The notes under the pieces are model-generated. The model had not been told where the DNA came from, did not search any database, and worked only from the letters and a program-made list of their open reading frames with translations. Made by a program: the position numbers and the translations under genes. This document shows positions 36,434 to 43,872 of a DNA stretch of 49,301 nucleotides, in pieces. Source of the stretch: Verrucomicrobiales bacterium (GTDB lineage Bacteria > Verrucomicrobiota > Verrucomicrobiia > Verrucomicrobiales > SLCJ01); assembly GCA_024636835.1 (NCBI GenBank), contig JAGXGH010000037.1, forward strand, positions 1 to 49,301, in the 5' to 3' direction. Positions within the stretch are counted from its first letter, which is position 1. Every line of letters begins with the position of its first letter.

Positions 36434-36483
36434 CCGAATAAGGGTGGGTTGCTTAATCTCGGATTTTCCTGTTGTGTGAACGC

Positions 36484-37053
36484 ATGAAAATCAACCCCAC
36501 TCTTCTGATCATTATCGCCACTGCGGCCTTGTCTTCAATCGTTAATGCCGATGATGTGAAAGACGAGGCGAATACCGCCAAGGCGGAGTTTCTCACCACC
36601 ACGATCGACATCGGTTGTGTTGTCAGCGACATCGAGAAATCGGTCAAGTTCTACACCGAGGCGATCGGGTTCACCGAGGTCAAAGGCTTCAGCGTGCCGG
36701 CAGATTTCGCTACGGATACCGGACTCACTGATAACAAAAAGCTCGATATTCGTGTGCTGGTATTGGGAGAAGGCGACGCGGCTACGAAGTTGAAACTCAT
36801 GCAGGTCGAAAGTGGCGGAAACAAAAAGCCGGATCACGCGTTCATCGATTCAACACTCGGGCTAAGCTACATCACCATCATCGTGAAGAGCAGCGATGAC
36901 GCGCTCGCTCGATTGGCGAAGTTTGGCGTAAAGCCGATTGCCAAAGGGCCTGCGGCTCTGCCCGCGACTCTTAACCCGGATCTGGCGCTGACCATCGTGC
37001 GCGACCCCGACGGCAACTTGGTCGAACTCGTCGGACCGAAACCGACCAAATAG
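36484..37053 (+). CDS. exported VOC (glyoxalase/bleomycin-resistance) superfamily protein
   Basis: A 189-residue protein with a signal peptide (PTLLIIIATAALSSIVNA) and one vicinal-oxygen-chelate domain of paired beta-alpha-beta-beta-beta modules: TIDIGCVVSDIEKSVKFYTEAIGFTEVKGF, then LSYITIIVKSSDDALARLAKFGV and the closing DPDGNLVELVGP, whose glutamate is a usual metal ligand. VOC enzymes are normally cytoplasmic, so export is unusual; the substrate is unknown. It starts 50 bases after the S4-inserted peptidase gene. Confidence 0.82.
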   Translation: MKINPTLLIIIATAALSSIVNADDVKDEANTAKAEFLTTTIDIGCVVSDIEKSVKFYTEAIGFTEVKGFSVPADFATDTGLTDNKKLDIRVLVLGEGDAATKLKLMQVESGGNKKPDHAFIDSTLGLSYITIIVKSSDDALARLAKFGVKPIAKGPAALPATLNPDLALTIVRDPDGNLVELVGPKPTK

Positions 37054-37089
37054 ACCGACAGCAATGCGAGTCCGAATTTCTGCTATGCC

Positions 37090-37386
37090 ATGACCACCGA
37101 AGAAATCCAGCAATATATCAACACCGCGATCAGCGCGAATTTTCAAGGCTTCACATCGGAAACCGGTGAAATGATGACAAGCGAAGGGGGAGATGGTCGA
37201 TTCCTTGGACAAGTCACTGCCACGATGTATCGAGGACTGCCCAACACCGGAGATCTCTTCCTTGTCATCGGCGAAACTCCGAAGAAGTTACAAATCATCA
37301 AGTTCGGAGACTCCGAGTGCCTAAAGCCCGGCGAGACCGAGTTGGATCTGTTGCTTCGCAAGGAATTAGGGATCGAGAGTGAATGA
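37090..37386 (+). CDS. small hypothetical protein
   Basis: A 98-residue acidic, apparently soluble protein (MTTEEIQQYINTAISANFQGF...). It has alternating beta-like strands (DGRFLGQVTATMYRGL, DLFLVIGETPKKLQIIKFG) and a helical end. No family recognised. It lies 36 bases after the VOC gene and 22 bases before the aminopeptidase gene, which supports a real coding gene in an operon. Confidence 0.6.
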   Translation: MTTEEIQQYINTAISANFQGFTSETGEMMTSEGGDGRFLGQVTATMYRGLPNTGDLFLVIGETPKKLQIIKFGDSECLKPGETELDLLLRKELGIESE

Positions 37387-37389
37387 GAT

Positions 37390-37406
37390 ATCAATACCAA
37401 GATTTG
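37390..37406 (-). repeat. reversed fragment of the interspersed hairpin repeat
   Basis: ATCAATACCAAGATTTG is the exact reverse complement of 6489-6505, part of the hairpin repeat found after pnp and after the DUF6288-type gene. It fills the gap just before the ATG of the aminopeptidase gene, where a ribosome-binding site would be expected. Confidence 0.6.
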
Positions 37407-37408
37407 CT

Positions 37409-38461
37409 ATGAGCACTCCAGATACCTCCGACCTTTCTGCATTCTTTGAAATTCTCCATCAGTTGGTTCGCGAACCATCGGTGGTGGGCACCGAGGATTC
37501 TTTCTTTCGTGTTCTTCGCCGCGAATTGGAAGAGGTCGGCGTCAGAGTCGAGCGTCATCTGGGAGTTTTGGTGGCGCAAGGGAGCGAGCCGGAATCGCTC
37601 ATCCTTTCCGCCCACATCGATCGGCACGGCCTTCTTTGCACCGGCCCCAATGAATTCCAATACGCTGCTTTCATTGCGGGAAACCGCGGTGAACTCACCG
37701 GTGATTCCCTGTCCGAGCAAATGATGGCGTCGATTGCGGATCGCTTCATTGGCCAACGCGTGCAGGCACATCTGCCCTATACCGGCACCTATCTTGGGCA
37801 AGGTATTATCTCGAACAGCTACCTTTGTCCGAAGCGCCACAACCTCATCTTCGTAATCAACGGACTTGAGTTCCTTGAGCCGGGAGCGCCGGTTGCGTTC
37901 CTCGATCGCCTGCGCATCACTGAGAGTCACTTCTCCGCACAGCTCGATAATGTTCTCAGTGTCGCCATCATCATCTATCTCTTCCGCTTGGGATTCAAAG
38001 GCACCGCGCTATTCACCGCCCAGGAGGAAGCCGGGCGGAGTTGGCGTTACGCTCTTGAATGGTTTCAAAGGGAATCCTTTACCACCCAGCGACTCTTGGT
38101 TCTCGACACCAGTCCCTATCCATCGCCCGAAGCCGCTTCCGAGCAAGATCTCGTGCTGAGAAAAAAGGATGCAAGCGCTGGTTTCGACCTCGTATTCACC
38201 GATGAAATTTCCCGCATTTGCAATAGACTAGGCATCAAATATTCCTATAAGGACGAATGGATCGAGGCGCAAAACATCGACCGACCCAAACCCATTTCAC
38301 TCGGGCGCACCGAGTTGGGTCGACTCGCCGCAGCCACAGGAGGACACATTAACGGCACCACCCTGCAAATTCCCACAACCGGCTACCATACCGCCAGCGA
38401 GACAGCATCGATTGCGTCCATCCAGTCCGCCATTCGGTTGCTCAAGGCGTATATTACATGA
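37409..38461 (+). CDS. M42/M20-like zinc aminopeptidase family protein
   Basis: A 350-residue protein with the co-catalytic di-zinc arrangement of clan MH peptidases: SAHIDRHGLL (His69, Asp71), SAQLDNVLS (bridging Asp), FTAQEEAGR (catalytic Glu pair), LVLDTSPYP (Asp) and TTGYHTASE (His). The domain order with an inserted beta-barrel-like stretch between the first two sites resembles M42 aminopeptidases. No signal peptide, so it probably acts on peptides in the cytoplasm. ATG 37409 is chosen; the longer frame from 37379 overlaps the gene upstream and the repeat fragment. Confidence 0.82.
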   Translation: MSTPDTSDLSAFFEILHQLVREPSVVGTEDSFFRVLRRELEEVGVRVERHLGVLVAQGSEPESLILSAHIDRHGLLCTGPNEFQYAAFIAGNRGELTGDSLSEQMMASIADRFIGQRVQAHLPYTGTYLGQGIISNSYLCPKRHNLIFVINGLEFLEPGAPVAFLDRLRITESHFSAQLDNVLSVAIIIYLFRLGFKGTALFTAQEEAGRSWRYALEWFQRESFTTQRLLVLDTSPYPSPEAASEQDLVLRKKDASAGFDLVFTDEISRICNRLGIKYSYKDEWIEAQNIDRPKPISLGRTELGRLAAATGGHINGTTLQIPTTGYHTASETASIASIQSAIRLLKAYIT

Positions 38462-38517
38462 GGCGATTAAATGTTAGTTGCTGACTTTTTCAAGAAGTGA
38501 TCCTATCAATTGCTGGA

Positions 38518-38539
38518 AGCGCTGAGCACTAGCTCGGCA
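38518..38539 (+). repeat. REP-like palindrome, copy 2
   Basis: Contains GCTGAGCACTAGCTCGGC and differs from 27731-27752 at a single base in the loop. Stem GCTGAGC/GCTCGGC. It lies 57 bases after the aminopeptidase stop. Confidence 0.65.
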
Positions 38540-38808
38540 TGAATGGTGGAGACTGGCGGGGGGTGAAAGGTTCGGATTCGGTTGTTCAGCGAAATTTGAT
38601 ATTTTGCTATAGTTGATAGTTTTTAACTGGCACTAAATCACAATTCTTTTTCCAAAGAGAAAAAAATGGCGTGCAGGTATAGTCTGTTAACCTGTGATGT
38701 TCAGTGACTTGTATGATCCGTGTATGTATAGTGACGGTTATGTTGGTTAGAATATTCTTGGATTGATTTAACGAGTTTGCTACTTTTCTTCCAAGTTTGT
38801 TGTGTGAG

Positions 38809-38839
38809 CTGCTTATTCAGCACAAAGCTGAATAAGCAG
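38809..38839 (+). promoter_or_regulatory. perfect 13-bp hairpin/operator-like palindrome
   Basis: CTGCTTATTCAGC (38809-38821) and GCTGAATAAGCAG (38827-38839) pair perfectly around ACAAA. It ends 23 bases before the ATG at 38863. With no T run it is not a normal terminator. It may be a repressor operator or a 5'-leader structure that controls translation of the operon. Confidence 0.6.
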
Positions 38840-38862
38840 AATGCTTATTTTGAAAGAAAGCA

Positions 38863-41637
38863 ATGCCTGAAAATAATGATGCGCTATCCCAAGAAGACTT
38901 TGCGCAGCTTCTAAACGAGGTGAAACAGACCAGGAGAATCTCCTCAATTCATCTGCATCATACGTGGAAACCACGAAAAACCCAGTTCGTTGGAGTCGCA
39001 ACGATTGAGGCAATGCGAAACTATCATATCGGAAAGGGATGGGATGATATTGCACAGCACCTGACAATTGATCCACATGGCGGACTTTGGGTCGGTCGCA
39101 ACTGGAATGCCGCTCCGGCTAGTGCGAAAGGATGCAACGGAGGGCGTGACGAGGGCCCTTTTATGATCGAGATGGTGGGCAATTTTGACGAAGGTGAAGA
39201 GACTCTAGAGGGAGAACAGTTAAATAGCGTAGTGGCAACCATCGCTAGGCTATTAAATTTTCACGGGCTGAGTGAGACGGATCTTGTTTTTCACCGCGAT
39301 TGTGAAAATGCTTGGAAAACTTGTCCGGGGACGGGAGTTGATCGAAATGATCTAGTAGAGAAGGTAAAAGCTGCTAGGGGCTCAAAAAAACTTACTGCGG
39401 CAATAAGCGAGTCATCTCAGGGGGTTCGAGCATTAGCGAATAAGATGGCTATAACTGGAAACGATAGAGGGTTTCTAGACAAGATACCATTCCTAGGAGG
39501 AGGTAGGATTGATGATGGGTTGGTGAGGCATCTCGTTGGTTCTTCTGATGGACGTTTCGATGATGATGAATCATGGATGACGAAAGCGCATGTTGACGAA
39601 ATATTCTCTAAGCACCTTTCTGAATGGGTAGGTAAACGGCGCGAGGACGGGAAGAATGATCATCCGATAGTTCTCTACGCACATGGTGGTCTTAATTCAG
39701 AGTCTAAGGCCGTAGATATTGCGAGACACTACAGTGGGTGGTGGAAGGGCAACGAAATCTATCCCATTTACTTCATCTGGAAAACAGGGCTTCTGGAAAC
39801 CATTGGAGATCAGATAAAGAAGTATGCATTGGGTGCGCTGTTCGGTAAGGGCGAACGGGGGTTGGGTAACTGGTTCTCAGATAAAAAAGATCTCTTCCTT
39901 GAAAAATCTGTTCACAAGGTGAAGGCACGACGGGTGACATGGGATGATATGAAAATCAATGCTCAACGTTGTTTTGATAAAGACGGAGTTGGGCGTTATT
40001 TCCTTTTGAAACTTTCGGAGTTCCTTAGCAGTTCTGCCGGTGATGGTGCGCGAATTGAACTTGTCGGGCATAGCGCGGGTTCAATTTTTCATTCGAGATT
40101 TCTGGAAGCGTTCGGAGTTTTGACCAAGAGTGGCGAGATTTCACCTTCGCAGAAGAAGGGAATGATCAATAGTTTTGGTGACTTGCACCTGATGGCACCA
40201 GCTATCCGTTGCGACGAGTTCAAGGCCTGGACTCTTCCTCAAGTGGGATCGCGCCGCTTGATCAATTCAGTCTCGCTTTTCACCATGACGGATTATTGGG
40301 AAAGAAAAGATACTCTTGGACCTTACGGGAAGAGTTTGTTGTATATGATTCACTTCGCACTCGAGGATCGAGTTGGTGAGCCTTTGCTTGGTATGGAGAC
40401 TGCTCTTCGAAATGACTCAGAACTTGCACGATTTTTCAACTTCGATGGTAACTATGAAGCAAGTTTTGGTGAACTTATCCTCTCGAAGACGAAGTCCCTG
40501 AGATCAGGTTGGAATTCCCAGTCGGAGGCACATGGTGGCTTTGACAATGATAAAGATACAATGGAGAGCATTGTATATCGGATTCTTGGAAGGGAAAGTT
40601 CGGGGGCTTTTCCAGATGACCCGGATAAAGCGGAGAAGAGGTCCTTTAGCTTTCCGGAGATCGTCGGGGGAAATCGCTCACTGTCAGGATCCAAAACTAG
40701 AGCATTATGCGTTGGTATAGATGAATACACTACACAACCGCTTTACGGTTGCGTGAATGATGCACAACGGTGGGCAAGAACCTTCGGTCAACTCGGAGCA
40801 GATGATACGACTTTAGTGACGAATGGAAACGCTACTCTTCAGGGAATACTTGAGTCGTTCGAAAAGCTGGCTCGGGAAAGTCGTTCGGGCGATACTATTT
40901 GGTTCCAATATGCTGGACACGGTTCGCATGTTCCAGACATATCAGGTGACGAAGCGAATGGTGATTCGCCTGGACAAGATGAAATACTTTGTCCAATCGA
41001 TATTACCGATGGTCAGATCCTTTTAGACGATGATATCGGAGCCATGATTGATCGCGTTGCTCCTGGCGTGCGAGTGGTATGTATTTTCGACTGCTGTCAC
41101 TCGGGCACGGCAACTAGGGTGTTCTTCGGTGTGCGTGAAAACCTTGTCGTCGATCATTCGGCTTCGGTAAGAGAACGTTACCTACGTTTGGATTCGAATC
41201 TTAGAGGTAGATGTGTAGAGAATGTCCGGAGGAGAGGGGTGCAAGGCGTTAGCCGATCACGGCAGGCCAATAGCGGAGTGAGGGAGATTCTATTTTCGGC
41301 ATGTAATTCCCGACAAACTGCAAAGGAGGAATATGGGAACGGTGTCTTTACGACGGCGGCTACGACCCTCATTGCTCAACTGGGTGCTGGAGTTGGGAGC
41401 GTTTCATGCAGTGAACTAGCGAGGCGGATCCACGCGGCAGTCGATCCAAAATGGGATCAAACTCCCGAGCTTCATTGCTCGTCCTCTGCAAAGCTTGAAC
41501 CAGTCCCTGGTATCAACGCTATTGGGGTTCCGATAGCGCCAACAAGCTTTTTGGCAACCGAGCCTCAGCAAGCTTCTTCGAACTCCGTCGAGATCGATAT
41601 GCTTCGGCAAATCGACATGCTGACTGACTTAATCTAA
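38863..41637 (+). CDS. amidase - alpha/beta hydrolase - caspase-like fusion protein
   Basis: A 924-residue protein without signal peptide. Residues 25-170 form an N-acetylmuramoyl-L-alanine amidase_2/PGRP domain: IHLHHTW (His30-His33), FHRD (His144) and KTCPG (Cys154), the zinc set of T7 lysozyme and PGRPs. Residues about 220-540 look like an alpha/beta hydrolase, with YAHGGL before a nucleophile elbow GHSAG (Ser404). Residues about 612-880 are a caspase-like (C14) domain: ALCVGIDEY, YAGHGSH (His686) and DCCHSG (Cys745). The catalytic dyad is intact and residues after 760 are basic, perhaps a processing segment. I know of no described protein with this order. First gene of a close run with 41645, 43873, 45809 and 46891. 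A self-processed death or envelope effector is a guess. Confidence 0.88.
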   Translation: MPENNDALSQEDFAQLLNEVKQTRRISSIHLHHTWKPRKTQFVGVATIEAMRNYHIGKGWDDIAQHLTIDPHGGLWVGRNWNAAPASAKGCNGGRDEGPFMIEMVGNFDEGEETLEGEQLNSVVATIARLLNFHGLSETDLVFHRDCENAWKTCPGTGVDRNDLVEKVKAARGSKKLTAAISESSQGVRALANKMAITGNDRGFLDKIPFLGGGRIDDGLVRHLVGSSDGRFDDDESWMTKAHVDEIFSKHLSEWVGKRREDGKNDHPIVLYAHGGLNSESKAVDIARHYSGWWKGNEIYPIYFIWKTGLLETIGDQIKKYALGALFGKGERGLGNWFSDKKDLFLEKSVHKVKARRVTWDDMKINAQRCFDKDGVGRYFLLKLSEFLSSSAGDGARIELVGHSAGSIFHSRFLEAFGVLTKSGEISPSQKKGMINSFGDLHLMAPAIRCDEFKAWTLPQVGSRRLINSVSLFTMTDYWERKDTLGPYGKSLLYMIHFALEDRVGEPLLGMETALRNDSELARFFNFDGNYEASFGELILSKTKSLRSGWNSQSEAHGGFDNDKDTMESIVYRILGRESSGAFPDDPDKAEKRSFSFPEIVGGNRSLSGSKTRALCVGIDEYTTQPLYGCVNDAQRWARTFGQLGADDTTLVTNGNATLQGILESFEKLARESRSGDTIWFQYAGHGSHVPDISGDEANGDSPGQDEILCPIDITDGQILLDDDIGAMIDRVAPGVRVVCIFDCCHSGTATRVFFGVRENLVVDHSASVRERYLRLDSNLRGRCVENVRRRGVQGVSRSRQANSGVREILFSACNSRQTAKEEYGNGVFTTAATTLIAQLGAGVGSVSCSELARRIHAAVDPKWDQTPELHCSSSAKLEPVPGINAIGVPIAPTSFLATEPQQASSNSVEIDMLRQIDMLTDLI

Positions 41638-41644
41638 TCGCTTT

Positions 41645-43837
41645 ATGGTTCGTATGAAACAAAAGCCTGAAGTAGAAGAAGACCGGTTTCAGTTGGCCAT
41701 TGGTCTCCGGATGGGGCGCCGCGTGTGGCCTCATGAACCGACCCAGGACGAACCACGCGTCCGCCCTTTACAGATTCTTGTTCTCGATCCTACGACTAGA
41801 AAGCTTGAGGGGCGAGTAGCCATTGCTAATGTCCCTTACGAGTCTATTCCCAAACCGTCTCATCAGGCAGGGAGTAAAAAGCAAAATGATCGAGAGGAGA
41901 AGGCAACTATTGCTATTAATGGAACTCTTTTCAAAGTTCGCTCAAAGGTGCCATGCAATGTGGATTTGAACGATAGCAAAGTGGCGATGATGTGTGGGAG
42001 CCCGGTGAACCGTGAGAGCGCCGATTTCCGCGTCCAAATGGTCTATGCCGTGTGTCAGATGGTCTATCGAACATTTCAACTCGCCTTGGGGAGAGATCCG
42101 CAGTGGGCAGTGCGCAAAAAAACCAAAGAAGCAAAGGACAAAGCTGATGAACTAAAGGATAGAAAACCGGAAAACAAAAAAGCAAAAGCCAACGAATCGG
42201 AAGAGATTGATTTTGAGAAATTTGACAAGCCATGGTGTCTCGAAATCACAGTCGATGAGCCGAAGGACGATGCGAATGCCTGCTATGACAGTGACCTAGT
42301 CGCGCTCAATTTTGGCCATTTTGAGTCACCTCATTCGGGAACTCTGGTCCTCCGAAATCAGAAAATCTTCACATGTCTCTCTCATGACATTATCACCCAC
42401 GAGGTCACTCATGCTCTTCTGGATGGAATGCGGAGTTTGCTCATGCTTCCCACAAATCCGCAAGTTGCAGGATTTCACGAAGGTTTTGCTGACATTATTG
42501 CGGTATTTCAGCGTTTCGAGTTTTCGGATCTAGTTCAGACCTGCGCTGAGCAATCAGGTTGGGCTCTCTTGGATCATCCGCTTCTGACAAGAATTGGGCA
42601 GGAATTCGGCCACGGAATTGGGGCCGGAGATAGTATTCGGAGCGCTGTTGAAACGGACCGGCAAGAGATTGCTCAAAACGGAGTTTTCGCAGCCGGTGAG
42701 TGGCTGCGAAATGTCGAGCGCGAGAGTTCCGGTGAATTTTTGACTTTTTCGGAAAGTTCTGAATGCCACGAGATGGGAGAGGTTCTCTTGCGTGCCGTTT
42801 ACGATGGGTTTCGCGTTTCGTTTAAACGCCGGGTTGCAAGGTTGGCTGCGATAGCTGGCGGCGGTCAAGCGGAGACAAGTCGCTGGATGTCCGCAGAGCT
42901 TCGTCAGGAGCTTGTTGACGAAGCCGTGAAAACTGCAAGGCAATTTAGAGGGATGCTGATCAGGGCGATTGACTATCTCGCCCCCGTTAATGTGACGTTT
43001 TCCGACTATCTTCGCGCAGTGGTGACTGCTGATGCCGAAATGGTGGAAAATGATCGATATGACTACCGTGGAGCCTTTATCGAGAGCTTCCTTAGAAGGG
43101 GTATCATGCCAACAGATGTCTCTGGGCTCTCATCGGACGAATTGAAGTGGAGTCAGGTCAAAGGTGATTCTGAAGCCCCAGCTATTCCGGCGTCAGACGA
43201 CGGGACCAGCAAGCCTTTGATAAAGGGGCTGTCGTGGGAAACTGAAGGTCGTATGAAACCTGTTGGTCGAGACTCGAAAAAAAAGGACGGTAGCTACAAC
43301 ATTGAGGATGACGAAAAATACACATGGAACAGGCATGAGGCTCGTGCTGTGGCCCAGGGTCACCTCGTAATCGAATCCTTAAAGGATTATCTTTTCGTTG
43401 AGGGTAGTAATCGCGAAGCCCGATGGTATAACTTAGGCCTCTTGGACAGGAATTGCCCACCGAGACGAGTAGATGGACTACTGATTAGAGTGATACATCC
43501 GATCATAGTAGAGTCCATACGACGTTCGCGCAGAGCTGGTCACGCAGGTAAACTGGTGATGGATACCGTGATTGAGATCAGCCAGAAAGTCGAAGGAGTT
43601 ATCGATGATCAAAGAATGGAAATGGTGGGGGGGTGCACTCTTATTCTCAATGACATGGGTTATCTCCGCTATGCGATCCGCCAAAGCCTTAGCAAGCCGG
43701 AGAGTTGGCGCAGATCTTTGAGCTATAGCCGCTCTGAGGGGAGCCGCTTCTGGGAAAGAGATAGTCGAGGTGCCCTTATTCCTTGCCAGAATCTCGTTAA
43801 TCGTATCCATCCGTCTATAAAATTCGCAGCAGAATGA
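41645..43837 (+). CDS. gluzincin zinc protease-like protein, cytoplasmic
   Basis: A 730-residue protein starting 7 bases after the caspase fusion gene, so translation is probably coupled. The zinc site HEVTH (252-256) is followed by GFHEGFADIIAVF, with Glu279 as third ligand, the arrangement of thermolysin-like gluzincins (M4 group). A lysine-rich, likely disordered insertion (about 157-187) precedes the catalytic part. No signal peptide or membrane segment. The C-terminal 350 residues are unrecognised; they contain paired Arg-rich helices (RRSRRAGHAG). It could activate or be activated by the caspase-like partner, but that is inference from gene order. Confidence 0.8.
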   Translation: MVRMKQKPEVEEDRFQLAIGLRMGRRVWPHEPTQDEPRVRPLQILVLDPTTRKLEGRVAIANVPYESIPKPSHQAGSKKQNDREEKATIAINGTLFKVRSKVPCNVDLNDSKVAMMCGSPVNRESADFRVQMVYAVCQMVYRTFQLALGRDPQWAVRKKTKEAKDKADELKDRKPENKKAKANESEEIDFEKFDKPWCLEITVDEPKDDANACYDSDLVALNFGHFESPHSGTLVLRNQKIFTCLSHDIITHEVTHALLDGMRSLLMLPTNPQVAGFHEGFADIIAVFQRFEFSDLVQTCAEQSGWALLDHPLLTRIGQEFGHGIGAGDSIRSAVETDRQEIAQNGVFAAGEWLRNVERESSGEFLTFSESSECHEMGEVLLRAVYDGFRVSFKRRVARLAAIAGGGQAETSRWMSAELRQELVDEAVKTARQFRGMLIRAIDYLAPVNVTFSDYLRAVVTADAEMVENDRYDYRGAFIESFLRRGIMPTDVSGLSSDELKWSQVKGDSEAPAIPASDDGTSKPLIKGLSWETEGRMKPVGRDSKKKDGSYNIEDDEKYTWNRHEARAVAQGHLVIESLKDYLFVEGSNREARWYNLGLLDRNCPPRRVDGLLIRVIHPIIVESIRRSRRAGHAGKLVMDTVIEISQKVEGVIDDQRMEMVGGCTLILNDMGYLRYAIRQSLSKPESWRRSLSYSRSEGSRFWERDSRGALIPCQNLVNRIHPSIKFAAE

Positions 43838-43872
43838 TCTGCTAGTATTTGGAAACCTAACTAAGAAAAACT

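Larger units (their letters stand above)
38462..38862. other. AT-rich leader before the caspase-amidase operon
   Basis: 401 bases without a gene. It contains a REP-like palindrome (38518-38539), then A/T-rich sequence with several TATAGT-like words (for example 38678-38683) but no convincing -35 partner, and a perfect hairpin at 38809-38839 just before the operon. It marks the boundary between the higher-GC chromosome and the lower-GC island. Confidence 0.5.

Noticed and set aside
38863..41637. Assignment of the caspase fusion to a known type III CRISPR or gasdermin defence system
   Set aside because: No CRISPR array, Cas gene, gasdermin-like or signalling-nucleotide gene is present in the window.
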